A DNA stretch of 64,000 nt, taken from positions 870,159 to 934,158 of the forward strand of contig NZ_CCXK01000017.1 of the NCBI RefSeq assembly GCF_000821305.1, written 5' to 3'. The stretch is from Clostridium culturomicium. GTDB taxonomy: Bacteria > Bacillota > Clostridia > Clostridiales > Clostridiaceae. The position numbers and the translations under genes are program-made. This document shows, piece after piece, positions 8,665 to 18,160 of this stretch. The number at the start of each line of letters is the position of its first letter. Within the stretch, counting starts at the first letter, position 1. The notes beneath the pieces were generated by a model. The model searched no databases. It saw only the letters and a program-made list of their open reading frames with translations, and was not told where the DNA came from.

Positions 8665-10095
8665 ATGAAAGGAAAAACCAAATCACCTTTACCTGAAAAC
8701 AGACCACGTAAACCTACATTATTAGTTGCATCTTTACCTATTCTTGTACTAATGGTATGTCTTGCAGTTGCAATCATCATTTATGACGGAAGTCCTCATA
8801 TTCCACTTATTATGGCCTCCTGTGTTGCCGGAATAATTTCACTTATCTTAGGCAATAAGTGGAAGGATGTCGAAACTGGATTTATTAATACAATTCAAAT
8901 GTCAATGCAGGCTATTCTTATATTAATGATTGTTGGTGCTTTAGTTGGCTGCTGGATCTTAAGTGGTACCGTACCAACCATGATATATTATGGACTAAAG
9001 ATATTATCTCCAGCAATATTTTTAGTTGCTACCTGTATTATATGTGCCATTGTCTCCTTGGCTACAGGAAGCTCCTGGACAACAGCTGGAACCGTTGGTA
9101 TTGCCCTTATCGGTGTTGGCGTTGGCCTCGGAATCCCAACTCCACAAATAGCTGGTGCAATTATATCAGGTGCATATTTTGGAGATAAAATGTCCCCTTT
9201 ATCTGATACTACAAATTTAGCTCCAGCCATGGCCGGAACTAACTTATTTGTTCATATCAGACATATGTTTTACACTGTAACACCAAGTATTATCATTGCT
9301 TTGATAGTATTCGCTATTCTTGGATTCAAGTACGCTGGCAAGCCACTAGATGTTGCTCAGCTTAACGAAATATTTGCTGGATTAGAAGCTTCTGGGTCCT
9401 TAAATCCTATATTACTACTACCTCCAGTTTTAGTAATTGTTTTAGTTGTAAAAAAGATGCCTGCAATTCCAGGTCTATTATGTGGGATTGCTGCTGGTGC
9501 AATATTAGCAGTTTTAGTACAAGGCGCTAACTTCGGTGATATCGTAAATGTGTTAAACGATGGTTATACAAGTGAAACTGGAGTCTTAATGGTAGATGAA
9601 CTTCTTACTAGAGGTGGTGTACAAGGCATGATGTATACCGTTTCGCTAATTATGTGTGCTATGGTATTTGGTGGAATCATGGAACAATCTGGAATGCTTG
9701 GTACACTTGCAGAAAGCTTATTAAGATTTGCAAAAGGTACTGGTTCCTTAGTATTTGTAACAATTTTATCATGCTTCTTAGTTAATCTATTAGCAGCTGA
9801 CCAATATTTATCAATAGTTATTCCTGGAAGAATGTATAAGGATGAATTTGCTAAGCGAAGATTGCATCCTAAGAATCTTTCACGCTGTTTAGAGGATTGT
9901 GGGACTTTAACCTCACCATTTATTCCATGGAATACCTGCGGAGCATATATGTCAACAACCTTAGGAGTATCTTGTCTAGCTTATGCACCGTATTGTGTAT
10001 TAAATTATGTTAATCCAATAATCTCAATAATTTATGGATTCACAGGTTTCTCAATGGAAAAACTTAAACCTGAAGAATCTGTACTAGAAGTTTAA
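8665..10095 (+). CDS. nhaC: NhaC-family Na+/H+ antiporter
   Basis: A 476-residue integral membrane protein with about twelve hydrophobic segments. It belongs to the NhaC antiporter family (motifs ATGSSWTTAGT and GAYFGDKMSPLSDTTNLAP, typical of its conserved core). Such proteins exchange Na+ for H+, or organic substrates for ions in relatives; the exact substrate cannot be read off. I start at the ATG at 8665 with AGGAGTG upstream; the in-frame GTG/TTG codons at 8656-8661 overlap that ribosome site. It is monocistronic with a shared terminator after it. Confidence 0.88.
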   Translation: MKGKTKSPLPENRPRKPTLLVASLPILVLMVCLAVAIIIYDGSPHIPLIMASCVAGIISLILGNKWKDVETGFINTIQMSMQAILILMIVGALVGCWILSGTVPTMIYYGLKILSPAIFLVATCIICAIVSLATGSSWTTAGTVGIALIGVGVGLGIPTPQIAGAIISGAYFGDKMSPLSDTTNLAPAMAGTNLFVHIRHMFYTVTPSIIIALIVFAILGFKYAGKPLDVAQLNEIFAGLEASGSLNPILLLPPVLVIVLVVKKMPAIPGLLCGIAAGAILAVLVQGANFGDIVNVLNDGYTSETGVLMVDELLTRGGVQGMMYTVSLIMCAMVFGGIMEQSGMLGTLAESLLRFAKGTGSLVFVTILSCFLVNLLAADQYLSIVIPGRMYKDEFAKRRLHPKNLSRCLEDCGTLTSPFIPWNTCGAYMSTTLGVSCLAYAPYCVLNYVNPIISIIYGFTGFSMEKLKPEESVLEV

Positions 10096-10099
10096 AGAA

Positions 10100-10134
10100 T
10101 AAAGGGTCATTGCAATGCAATGACCCTTTATTTA
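10100..10134. terminator. bidirectional terminator
   Basis: AAAGGGTCATTG pairs perfectly with CAATGACCCTTT around a five-base loop, between convergent nhaC and the unknown gene at 10138. Confidence 0.9.
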
Positions 10135-10137
10135 TGT

Positions 10138-10596
10138 TTATTTTCTTTTTTTAATATTTTTACCAACAAGATATCCTACAAACAATCCAGTTCCTAAAGC
10201 CATGAGAGTTTTAACTCTTTCAAATCTAAGATCTGCATCTGAAATAGGCTTAACATTATTAATAATTACCGTATCCCTATCTCCTACATTTTCATTAGGA
10301 TATAATGATGCACCAACTAAGCATAAATGATTAAATCTTTCTTCAGAAAAGTTGATAGATAAATCTTTTAATGTACTTAAGAAATATTCCTTAGTCCATT
10401 TATCATCCTCTTCTAATTTTGCACCATCATGAGCTTCAAATAATCCTTCTATATTCTCCTTTGCATAATTAAGAGCATTTAAAATTTTATCTGAATTTTC
10501 AGGTTCAACTCTTATATACTCAATTAAAGCTCTTCTTACTTCATCAATGCTTTTTGACTTTATCGCTTCTTCAATTAAGTTTAAACTTATTTCCAT
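10138..10596 (-). CDS. hypothetical protein with C-terminal membrane segment (152 aa)
   Basis: A 152-residue protein I do not recognise. It is acidic and helical over most of its length (residues 1-120), then has one short hydrophobic stretch (TLMALGTGLFVGYLVG) and a basic tail (KNIKKRK), which suggests a tail-anchored cytoplasmic protein. I start at the ATG at 10596, which has TAGGAGGA upstream; a longer reading to 10647 has no ribosome site. It stands alone, convergent with nhaC and divergent from the patatin gene. Confidence 0.75.
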   Translation of the reverse strand: MEISLNLIEEAIKSKSIDEVRRALIEYIRVEPENSDKILNALNYAKENIEGLFEAHDGAKLEEDDKWTKEYFLSTLKDLSINFSEERFNHLCLVGASLYPNENVGDRDTVIINNVKPISDADLRFERVKTLMALGTGLFVGYLVGKNIKKRK

Positions 10597-10892
10597 AAAA
10601 TTTCCTCCTATTTTAATCTTTACATACGACTTTAATATGTTTCCCAAAATTAATTTGGTCTATCTCAACTTCTACTTTAATTTGCTATAAAGAAGTTTAC
10701 TTTAATAATAATTAACTATTATACTAAAATATTATTTCGAGTATATACTAATTATATAGTTATATATGTTAAAATTCAATGATTATTCTAATAAAGAAAT
10801 AGTTAACATATATTTAATTCTAAGTCAAAAATTCATTTTGTTAATATTATAATAATAGGAATATAGTATTCCCAAGTTAAGGAGTTTTAATT

Positions 10893-12104
10893 ATGAATAG
10901 TTATGGATTATCCTTAGGGGGTGGCGGATCCAGAGGTGCATATCAGCTTGGAGTTTGGAAGGCTCTTAAAGAACTTAACATTAAAATTGACCATGTTGTT
11001 GGCACATCAATAGGCGCTATTAATGGTGCCTTCATTTGCCAAGATAAATTTGATGAGCTTTTAAACTTATGGTCAAATGTAACTTTAAATAGTTGTTTTG
11101 AGGTGAAAGATATCATTTGCAAAGATGCCATAGATATTCCATTAATAATAAAATCCTTAATCAACGACGGTGGTTTAAATCCTGGTCCTTTGCGCCAACT
11201 GCTTCAGGAGAATATAAACGAAGACCTTTTACGAAATTCTTCTATTGAGTATGGAATTGTTACAATATGTCTTTCTAGTTTTAAGCCTTTAGAAATTTTC
11301 ATTGAAGAAATTCCACCGGGGAAATTAGTTGACTATATTATGGCAAGTGCTTCCCTACCAGGATTTAAGAAGTTTCTAATTGAGAATGAATGTTTTATTG
11401 ATGGTGGTTTATATAATAATCTTCCTTCATCAATGCTTATAAATAAAAATTGTACTCATATAATTGAAGTTGACATTGAAGGACCCGGCTTTACTAAGAG
11501 GGTTAAGGATAAAAGCACTTTGGATTTTATCGAAATAAAACCTAAAGATAGTTTAGGTTCCATTCTAAGTTTTGATCCTAAACTTATAAAAACTAATTTA
11601 AACTTAGGCTATTTGGATACCTTAAAAGCTTTTAATAGTATAAAAGGTACTTATTATCACTTCTTTAAACAGGAGCTTCTTACTGAAAACCTGTTGCACA
11701 AAGTAAATGATGACGAACTATTGTTATTGCTCAAGTCAATTGATTTTAATAATTCATTTTTTGATAAAATAACTTTTTTCAGAGGCTTAAACAAATTAAA
11801 ATCAGGTGCACGAAGTATATTAATTAATTCAACAGAATCACTTCAGCTGGCCATGGAAATTACTGCTGAAGTTCTAACTCTTCCAAAGGATAAAGTTTAT
11901 TCTACAGATGAAATGTTACTTAAAATAATAAATGAAACAAAACATAATAAATCATTGAAGGAGATCTTTTTATTAACAAACTGTGATATTCAAGACCATT
12001 CACCACCAAAAATTTTATTTAGAAGGACTTTAGCAATAAGTTTTCCAACTGAGTTCATAGCACACATGTTTCTTAGTCTTATTAAATATAGAATAAAACA
12101 TTAA
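10893..12104 (+). CDS. patatin-like phospholipase
   Basis: A 403-residue cytoplasmic-looking protein with a patatin domain in residues 1-200. Visible are the glycine-rich oxyanion motif GGGGSRGAY, the nucleophile elbow GTSIG (Ser about 43) and the catalytic Asp in DGGLYNN. These enzymes are Ser-Asp dyad acyl hydrolases acting on phospholipids or other esters. The C-terminal 200 residues are outside the patatin fold and unlike anything I recognise. There is no signal peptide. AAGGAG precedes the ATG. It is alone in its transcription unit. Confidence 0.9.
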   Translation: MNSYGLSLGGGGSRGAYQLGVWKALKELNIKIDHVVGTSIGAINGAFICQDKFDELLNLWSNVTLNSCFEVKDIICKDAIDIPLIIKSLINDGGLNPGPLRQLLQENINEDLLRNSSIEYGIVTICLSSFKPLEIFIEEIPPGKLVDYIMASASLPGFKKFLIENECFIDGGLYNNLPSSMLINKNCTHIIEVDIEGPGFTKRVKDKSTLDFIEIKPKDSLGSILSFDPKLIKTNLNLGYLDTLKAFNSIKGTYYHFFKQELLTENLLHKVNDDELLLLLKSIDFNNSFFDKITFFRGLNKLKSGARSILINSTESLQLAMEITAEVLTLPKDKVYSTDEMLLKIINETKHNKSLKEIFLLTNCDIQDHSPPKILFRRTLAISFPTEFIAHMFLSLIKYRIKH

Positions 12105-12213
12105 ACCTTATTTTAAAAAAGTTAAAACTTTAATCTAACTAAAATATAATTAATATGTTATAATTATATTGTAGCTTTTTTGCTGCAATGATATATTTGG
12201 AGGATGATAAAAT

Positions 12214-12669
12214 ATGAATGTTGCTTTTTTTCTTACTCCTAAAAGCGAAGTAATTTTTGAAAAGGTTAGCTCTACAATGAGAAGAGCTATGGAAAGAATG
12301 GAGTATCATAGATATACATCTATACCACTAGTTGATGATAAAGGAAAATATATTGGTACTTTAACTGAAGGTGACCTTTTATGGAAACTTAAAAACTCAC
12401 CCGAACTAAATTTAAAAGATACTGAAAACGTATTGATTAAAGAAATTCCTAGACATGTTAAAAATAAACCAGTATCTATAAATTCCGATATGGAGAGTCT
12501 AATCCTTGCTGCAAAATCTCAGAACTTTGTTCCTGTAGTAGATGATTCAAATATTTTTATAGGAATAATAAAAAGAGGTGACATTATATCCTATTGCTAC
12601 AAAAGAATTTTTGAAGAGGATGACTCTAATCATTTTAGCGAATTCAAAAATATGACTAAAATAAGCTAA
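12214..12669 (+). CDS. CBS-domain protein
   Basis: A 151-residue protein made of two CBS repeats (about 10-70 and 75-135), each with the usual sheet-helix pattern; TSIPLVDDKGKYIGTLTEGD is the first core. Paired CBS domains form a Bateman module that binds adenine nucleotides. With no attached enzyme domain, the target is unknown. It starts 109 bases after the patatin gene with GGAGGATG upstream and is followed by a strong terminator. Confidence 0.88.
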   Translation: MNVAFFLTPKSEVIFEKVSSTMRRAMERMEYHRYTSIPLVDDKGKYIGTLTEGDLLWKLKNSPELNLKDTENVLIKEIPRHVKNKPVSINSDMESLILAAKSQNFVPVVDDSNIFIGIIKRGDIISYCYKRIFEEDDSNHFSEFKNMTKIS

Positions 12670-12671
12670 AA

Positions 12672-12724
12672 ATAAAAGCTTCGTTACCTTAAGAATATAA
12701 TTATAAGGTAACGAAGCTTTTTTA
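12672..12724 (+). terminator. terminator after the CBS gene
   Basis: AAAAGCTTCGTTACCTTA with its exact complement, an 18-bp stem around a twelve-base loop, followed by a T-run. Confidence 0.92.
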
Positions 12725-12750
12725 TACTTGAAACTAATTTAATAAATACC

Positions 12751-12778
12751 TTGAAATTATTATAAAAAATGTTATAAT
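12751..12778 (+). promoter_or_regulatory. promoter of the DUF4362-like gene
   Basis: TTGAAA and TATAAT with a 16-base spacer, about 38 bases before the TTG start at 12816. Confidence 0.6.
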
Positions 12779-12815
12779 TTACATTATATTATACCTAGAG
12801 AAAGAAGGGTTTACT

Positions 12816-13352
12816 TTGAGCAATTCTAATAAAAAGAAGTTTAAAAATAAAAAATCAGAAAAATTCACCATTTCTAAATTTATATTTGATAAACTATATT
12901 TCGCAGTCATTGCTGTATTAATAATAATGCTCGCAATATTTTATAAAAATAATGAAGTAACAAATAAAAAACTCTTATCTTCATTGAAAAGCACTCCAGC
13001 AAACTACTCTGTTACTGATGCAATTGATGAAAAAAAACTAGTAAATTACTATGGAGTAATAACTAATTTAGATTTATTATATGATTTTGTTGATGATTGC
13101 AAAAAAGGTAAAACCACTGAACTAACTTATGTAGTATGTAACGATTTAAATGAATTAGTAATAAAAACTGCTTTGTATAAAAATGATAAAATATATGTTA
13201 ATGTTGACAGTACTAGGACAAGCGCAGAAAATAAAGGAATCAAGACATACACCTTTACTGACTATGAACTTTTAGATAAGGATGGAAATGTAACTTTAGT
13301 ATTATCTAATAAAGATGATATTATGAATTTCTTTCAATATATAAAAAGATAG
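12816..13352 (+). CDS. DUF4362-like membrane-anchored protein
   Basis: A 178-residue protein with a very basic N-terminus, one hydrophobic segment (about 30-45: YFAVIAVLIIMLAIF) and an extracytoplasmic domain. The pattern of that domain (YYGVITNLDLLYDFVDDCKKG, then a VNVDSTRT turn) resembles DUF4362, whose function is unknown. The start is TTG with AAGAAGGG upstream. No cysteine in a lipobox position is seen, so it is anchored by the helix rather than a lipid. Confidence 0.72.
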   Translation: MSNSNKKKFKNKKSEKFTISKFIFDKLYFAVIAVLIIMLAIFYKNNEVTNKKLLSSLKSTPANYSVTDAIDEKKLVNYYGVITNLDLLYDFVDDCKKGKTTELTYVVCNDLNELVIKTALYKNDKIYVNVDSTRTSAENKGIKTYTFTDYELLDKDGNVTLVLSNKDDIMNFFQYIKR

Positions 13353-13386
13353 GTGAAAGCTTAAAGCTTTCACCTATCTTTTTTTC
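13346..13386. terminator. bidirectional terminator
   Basis: AGATAGGTGAAAGCT pairs with AGCTTTCACCTATCT, flanked by A-run and T-run. It serves both the DUF4362-like gene and the convergent arsR-like gene. Confidence 0.92.
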
Positions 13387-13408
13387 AAAATAAAACTTAT
13401 TTACCAAT

Positions 13409-13762
13409 TCATTCTATAATATGGTTTAATCCCTTATTAAATATCTCTTTTACATGATCATCATCTAAGGAATAAAATACTACCTTACCACTCTTTCTCA
13501 TTTTTACAAGTCTACTCATTTTTAATACTCTTAATTGATGTGAAATAGCCGAATGAGTCATATTTGTTAAAACTGCTATATCACATACACAAGCTTCTGT
13601 ATTCATCAAAATATTTAATATTTTTACCCTTGTAGGGTCCCCCATACATTTAAAAAGATTAGCTAATTCATTAACCTTATCTTCATTAAGTTCTTTTCCC
13701 TTTAATTTATCTATGACCTCATCATGAATTACATTCTGAGTACAAACATATTTATTATCCAT
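13409..13762 (-). CDS. ArsR/SmtB-family metal-sensing repressor
   Basis: A 117-residue winged-helix repressor. The recognition region (HSAISHQLRVLKMSRLV) and wing are intact. ACVCDIA in helix 3 resembles the ELCVCDL metal site of CadC/ArsR-type sensors, with a further Cys near the N-terminus (C7), a pattern of Cd/Pb/Zn or As sensors. No efflux pump or reductase gene is adjacent; the divergent neighbour is a hemolysin III gene 370 bases away. GAGGGAG precedes the ATG. An imperfect inverted repeat (TGAGCATG/TGTTCGCA) lies about 20 bases upstream and may be its own operator. Confidence 0.88.
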   Translation of the reverse strand: MDNKYVCTQNVIHDEVIDKLKGKELNEDKVNELANLFKCMGDPTRVKILNILMNTEACVCDIAVLTNMTHSAISHQLRVLKMSRLVKMRKSGKVVFYSLDDDHVKEIFNKGLNHIIE

Positions 13763-14129
13763 AATACTCCCTCTTCACATGCGAACACATGCTCATTAAA
13801 ATATATCTATATATTATTAGTTTTAACAAATGGTGTCAAGAAATATTCCTATACTTTATTATAAGTACAATCCCTTTGTATTGTTCGTTTATATAAAAAT
13901 ATTTCCTTTAAGCAATATGTTACATGTGTATTTTTTTAACAAAAAACAAATAATATTATATAAGTCTTTTGTTTCTTTATTATATATTATCACAAATAAA
14001 AATAAATTATATAAATAATTAACACTTTATTTATATTTGCCTTATATATTTTTATTCTCTTTATGATATACTATGTTTATAATAATATCTAGAGTTGAAT
14101 ACTAGATAATGAATTTTGGAGGTATTTTT
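13763..14129. other. gene-free divergent intergenic region
   Basis: AT-rich spacer between arsR and the hemolysin III gene. A 62-codon open frame inside it has no ribosome site and a composition like random AT-rich DNA. The imperfect palindrome near 13778-13794 is a possible ArsR operator. Confidence 0.45.
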
Positions 14130-14783
14130 ATGAATGTTAAATTTCGCGAACCATTTAGTGGATTTTCTCATGCCTTTGGTGCCATTGTATCTTTCATTGG
14201 ATTAGTACTATTAATTTTTGCCCAAATATATTCTAATAATTATAATACTATTACTATAATATCAGCCCTTGTATTTGGAATAAGCTTGATCTGCCTTTAT
14301 ACAGCCAGCAGTGTCTATCACCTAACGGTTGCAAAGGATTCAATCATTAAATCCCTAAGAAAGCTAGATCATGCTATGATCTTCATTTTAATTGCAGGTA
14401 CTTATACCCCTGTATGCGCTGTTTTATTAAATGCTCCGTTAAAATATATAATGCTAGGTGCTATATGGACAGTTGCTATATGTGGAATTATTTTTAAATT
14501 AGCATGGATTAATTGTCCATCATGGCTTTCTTCTGCAATATATATAGGTATGGGTTGGATGGCTATCTTCATAATTAAACCGCTAACTGCTGTAATTCCA
14601 ACTTCTGGGTTATTTCTTCTTGTATTAGGTGGTGTATTATACACTATAGGTGGAGTAATTTATTGTTTAGAAAAAAAAGGAGTTACAAGAAAGTTCGGAG
14701 CTCATGAAATTTTTCATATCTTTGTAATTTTAGGTAGTTTAGCTCATTACATTTTTATATTTAAGTATGTATTTAAACTATAA
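14130..14783 (+). CDS. hemolysin III/TrhA-family membrane protein
   Basis: A 217-residue seven-helix membrane protein of the hemolysin III (PAQR-like) family. Conserved metal-site histidines are recognisable in GFSHAFGA, SSVYHL, LDHAMI and near the C-terminus HEIFHIFVILGSLAHY. Bacterial members are linked to membrane lipid homeostasis; the toxin label is historical. The start at 14130 has TTGGAGG upstream. It is monocistronic with a strong shared terminator. Confidence 0.9.
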   Translation: MNVKFREPFSGFSHAFGAIVSFIGLVLLIFAQIYSNNYNTITIISALVFGISLICLYTASSVYHLTVAKDSIIKSLRKLDHAMIFILIAGTYTPVCAVLLNAPLKYIMLGAIWTVAICGIIFKLAWINCPSWLSSAIYIGMGWMAIFIIKPLTAVIPTSGLFLLVLGGVLYTIGGVIYCLEKKGVTRKFGAHEIFHIFVILGSLAHYIFIFKYVFKL

Positions 14784-14819
14784 AAAAAGTACTAGAAATT
14801 TTTTCTAGTACTTTTTTTA
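14782..14819. terminator. bidirectional terminator
   Basis: AAAGTACTAGAAA pairs with the complementary arm TTTCTAGTACTTT, flanked by A and T runs, between the convergent hemolysin III and ArAE-like genes. Confidence 0.92.
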
Positions 14820-14835
14820 TGTCAAATATACCTTG

Positions 14836-15342
14836 TTACTCATCCTGATTCTTTGAAAATATAGAATCATCTGGAGGCGATATTACGTAGTTTATTGCAA
14901 TTGCAATTACAATCCCCACTATAGTATCAAAGGTGCGTTGGAATGCATAGTGGATAATATCATCGCTAGTCATACTAATCATAATTACACAAAAAACAAC
15001 GCAAGCCATCGAAATACAATCATGCCATTTTAATATATTTAGTAAGCTGATTAGGATAACTATTCCTATAAATATCAAAAACAAATTACCAGGGTCAATT
15101 AAGTACATTACTACCCCCATCAATCCGCCTATAACTGTTCCTAATACTCTATAAACTCCAGCCTTTATACCCTTTTTAACGGTTGTTTCCATTGAAATCA
15201 GTGCACCAGTAGCTACAAAGAAAGCGGACTCTAAGTTAAATATATCAGCAACAATTACGCTAATTACAACGGATAAAGCTGTTTTTATATTTCGCATTCC
15301 TATATACTTTTTAAAAAAATTTAAACTGCCTACTTCTTTCAA
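14836..15342 (-). CDS. FUSC/ArAE-family membrane protein
   Basis: A 168-residue protein with four or five hydrophobic segments, matching the N-terminal membrane half of aromatic-acid-exporter-like (FUSC, YqjA/YgaE-type) proteins; GMRNIKTALSVVISV and FFVATGALISMETTVKKG are characteristic. The cytoplasmic C-terminal domain of longer family members is absent, so this is the short form. The start is TTG with AGGAG eight bases upstream. Substrate unknown. It is monocistronic. Confidence 0.82.
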   Translation of the reverse strand: MKEVGSLNFFKKYIGMRNIKTALSVVISVIVADIFNLESAFFVATGALISMETTVKKGIKAGVYRVLGTVIGGLMGVVMYLIDPGNLFLIFIGIVILISLLNILKWHDCISMACVVFCVIMISMTSDDIIHYAFQRTFDTIVGIVIAIAINYVISPPDDSIFSKNQDE

Positions 15343-15448
15343 GTCACTATCTCCTAACTTCTTTTTTCTTTAGTATTATATTATACTATAACTTTAGTAT
15401 AAATAAATATATTTTTATCGAAATTTAAAGAAATTTGGAGATTAAATT

Positions 15449-17146
15449 CTAATCAAAGGTTAACGGAATAAAATTAAAGCTGTCATAAGAAAAAATACCT
15501 TTTGTTGTAATCTTTATATTAGGAATTACAGGTAAACTCATAAAAGATAATGTAATAAATGGATCAATGCCCTCATTTAATCCAAAAGCTTTAACACTTT
15601 CATCAAGTTTTTTAACTCTTTCATACACTAAATCCATTGATGCAAAAGTCATTACTCCACCAATTTCTAATGGTAAAGAATTTACAACCTTACCTTTACT
15701 GACAATAACAATCCCCCCACCTATATCAATAAGTTCATTTACTGCTATGGCCATATCCTCATCCTTATCACCAACAACTATAATGTTATGTGAATCATGA
15801 GCAATGCTTTGTGCTATGGAACAATTTTTAAGTCCCATTCCTTTTAAATAACCTACTCCAAAATGATTACTTCCTTTATGCCGTTCGAATACACCTATTT
15901 TTAATACATCTTCATATTGTAACATATCTAATATTTCGCCTTGACCTGATAAATTAATTACTAACTGGTTAGTCTCTAAAGAGTATGGAATGACTTCAAT
16001 TACATTAACCTTACTACCTTGCTTATAAACCTTAAATATATCGGAAATAATTTTACTTATATTCATAGAGTTTTTTATAACTTTAGCTTCTTCAGCACCA
16101 ACTAATCCTTTGTATTCTTTTCCTCCCTTAATAACAGTATCTATGGAAACACTTTCAAGGTCATTTAAAATCATTAAATCTGCAATATAACCTGGTGCAA
16201 TTGCACCTTTATTATTTAATCCATAGCAATTATAACCATTGTAACTGCCAATAATATATGCTTTTACGGGATCCATTCCTAGCTTAATTGCATTTTTCAC
16301 TGCATTATTAATAGTTCCCGCCTCTAATATATCCTCAACATGCCTATCATCGGTACAAAAAGCAAATCTCCTATAGTTCTTTTCATTAATACATCCAATT
16401 AAGTCTTTTAAGTTTTTAGCTGCAGATCCCTCTCTGATTAATACATGCATACCAAGACTTACTTTTTCTATAGCTTCTTCATGGGTTGAGCACTCATGAT
16501 CTGTACTTATACCTGACAATATATATTGATTCAGAATATTACCTGTTGCATGGGGACTATGACCATCAATGATCTTATCCTTAAACAAAAACAGTTTTTC
16601 CATCATAGCCGTATCCATATTAATTACAGATGGTACATCCATTACCTCTCCTAACCCTAGTACCATTTCATTATTTAAGTACTTATCCAAATCAACAGCA
16701 TTTAATGTATAACCATTTTCCTCAAATCTTGTGGCTGGTACGCAAGATGGAATCATGAAATATATATCAAGCGGTGTTAGTTTGCTCTCTTCAATCATAA
16801 AGTCTATTCCATTAGTTCCTTGTACATTAGCTATTTCATGAGGATCTGCTATAACAGTAGTAACTCCATTTCTTAGTGCAATATCCCCATAAACTCTAGG
16901 TGTTACCATAGAAGATTCAATATGAACATGACAATCTATAAAGCCTGGGGCTACAACTTTATTCGTGCAGTCAATCTCCTTATACCCATCATACTTCCCT
17001 ACTCCTATTATCTCATTGTCAATAATTCCAATATCCCCATAGGAATATTCTTCCGTAAATACATTAATGAATTTAGCATTTTTTAAAACTAAATCACATT
17101 TATCATAATGTATAGAAGCAGCATTTCCTTTTACTACTATTGACAC
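15449..17146 (-). CDS. ade: adenine deaminase
   Basis: A 565-residue amidohydrolase of the bacterial adenine deaminase (AdeC) family, converting adenine to hypoxanthine and ammonia for purine salvage. The N-terminal metal motif GFIDCHVHIESS, the segment VIADPHEIANV, the later DGHSPHATG and FCTDDRH, and the C-terminal domain (about 400-565) with HDSHNIIVVG match the family order and usual length. A terminator hairpin separates it from the upstream RNase-H-like gene, so it has its own promoter in a short spacer. No purine riboswitch fold is visible. Confidence 0.93.
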   Translation of the reverse strand: MSIVVKGNAASIHYDKCDLVLKNAKFINVFTEEYSYGDIGIIDNEIIGVGKYDGYKEIDCTNKVVAPGFIDCHVHIESSMVTPRVYGDIALRNGVTTVIADPHEIANVQGTNGIDFMIEESKLTPLDIYFMIPSCVPATRFEENGYTLNAVDLDKYLNNEMVLGLGEVMDVPSVINMDTAMMEKLFLFKDKIIDGHSPHATGNILNQYILSGISTDHECSTHEEAIEKVSLGMHVLIREGSAAKNLKDLIGCINEKNYRRFAFCTDDRHVEDILEAGTINNAVKNAIKLGMDPVKAYIIGSYNGYNCYGLNNKGAIAPGYIADLMILNDLESVSIDTVIKGGKEYKGLVGAEEAKVIKNSMNISKIISDIFKVYKQGSKVNVIEVIPYSLETNQLVINLSGQGEILDMLQYEDVLKIGVFERHKGSNHFGVGYLKGMGLKNCSIAQSIAHDSHNIIVVGDKDEDMAIAVNELIDIGGGIVIVSKGKVVNSLPLEIGGVMTFASMDLVYERVKKLDESVKAFGLNEGIDPFITLSFMSLPVIPNIKITTKGIFSYDSFNFIPLTFD

Positions 17147-17187
17147 TTAACCACCCCACTCAAAATCAAATAATGCTATAAATAAAA

Positions 17188-17247
17188 ATACGAAAAACTA
17201 CCTCATAGAAAAATATATAATTATATTCTTCTATGAGGTAGTTTTAT
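17188..17247 (-). terminator. terminator after the RNase-H-like gene
   Basis: AAAACTACCTCATAGAA with its exact 17-base complement around an 18-base AT-rich loop. It overlaps the end of the gene at 17244 and isolates it from ade. Confidence 0.9.
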
Positions 17248-17912
17248 TCCTCATCCCTAATATACTTATTCCAATTGGTATAGATATAAAATAAACTTGC
17301 AACATCCTGCATATTGTATAGCAGAATTTTCTCTTTCTTTTCTTCAGGCATTCTGGAAAAATAATTATCATCTTTCATTATTTTACCAAAGGTTTTAGCT
17401 AAAGTTGAGCCACTTATAACTTCGCTTTCACGTACAATGTCACACTCACACTCTAGAGCCTTTAACCCTATTGACTTCTTCTTAACTTGTTCATATTTTT
17501 TCTGCAAATCTATACCTTCAAAATAATCACCAAGAATATAATTTAACTTATATTTTTTTAATAGATAGTCAATAACTATAAAGTCATTATTACCAGAGAA
17601 TGTTACAATGTACTCCTTTCCAAATTTATTTTTCATATCTAAAAAATACTGCTTTGACAATTTGAGTATTTCTTCAAGTTCATGTTTGTTTTCCATCATG
17701 TATTGTGTAACTTTAAGTTCACTTGACTCTTCATCGTAGTAAGCTGCGCCAAAGACTCCGATACAAATTGGTTTTTTGTAAACATAATGCTCTAAATCAA
17801 AAAAAATAGAGTTTTTGAATAAATCACTTCTTCCATTTATGTCAAGGCTATAGGGAAAATCACTTTCTTCAATCTTTAAAGTGCTTTCTTTAATTATCAC
17901 TATACCACTCAT
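17244..17912 (-). CDS. YprB-type RNase-H-like exonuclease domain protein
   Basis: A 222-residue protein with the RNase-H-like fold of YprB/DEDD exonucleases. The DxE pair lies in FFDLEHYVY (about 38-40), the second region is TFSGNNDFIVIDYLL, and the last Asp is in YNMQDVASLFYIY. It lacks the TPR part of longer YprB proteins. Predicted role: 3'-5' nuclease; substrate unknown. The ribosome site is weak (AAGAA before ATG), so a slightly later start is possible. Confidence 0.75.
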   Translation of the reverse strand: MSGIVIIKESTLKIEESDFPYSLDINGRSDLFKNSIFFDLEHYVYKKPICIGVFGAAYYDEESSELKVTQYMMENKHELEEILKLSKQYFLDMKNKFGKEYIVTFSGNNDFIVIDYLLKKYKLNYILGDYFEGIDLQKKYEQVKKKSIGLKALECECDIVRESEVISGSTLAKTFGKIMKDDNYFSRMPEEKKEKILLYNMQDVASLFYIYTNWNKYIRDEE

Positions 17913-18087
17913 TTCTTAAAACGTATTATACTTTAATTATATCAGTTTTTTGATATAATTATGAAGATCTTTTTCAAAAGATTATTTGTTTAATAAATAT
18001 TATATCATATTAATTATTAACCTTCTATAACATAGAGATTTATTTGTATTTTAATAAGATAGAATCTAAATTAAGATGCATTACAAG

Positions 18088-18116
18088 TTGACACTTGTTA
18101 TCAATTGGCATATAAT
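18088..18116 (+). promoter_or_regulatory. promoter of the feo operon
   Basis: Perfect TTGACA and TATAAT hexamers with a 17-base spacer, 45 bases before the feoA start. Confidence 0.85.
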
Positions 18117-18129
18117 ATTAGTAGATATA

Positions 18130-18144
18130 TGAGAATTATTTTCA
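18130..18144 (+). promoter_or_regulatory. Fur-like operator
   Basis: TGAGAATTATTTTCA matches the 7-1-7 Fur palindrome (TGATAAT-N-ATTATCA) at 12 of the 14 arm positions. It lies just downstream of the promoter and before the feoA ribosome site, where bound Fur-Fe would block transcription. Confidence 0.7.
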
Positions 18145-18160
18145 AGAAGGGATGATAATA

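Noticed and set aside
13830..14018. 62-codon open frame on the plus strand
   Set aside because: No ribosome site, F/Y/K/I-rich composition expected from AT-rich intergenic DNA, and it fills a divergent promoter region.
17147..17187. Possible purine riboswitch before the adenine deaminase gene
   Set aside because: The spacer after the upstream terminator is only about 40 bases and shows no purine aptamer motif.
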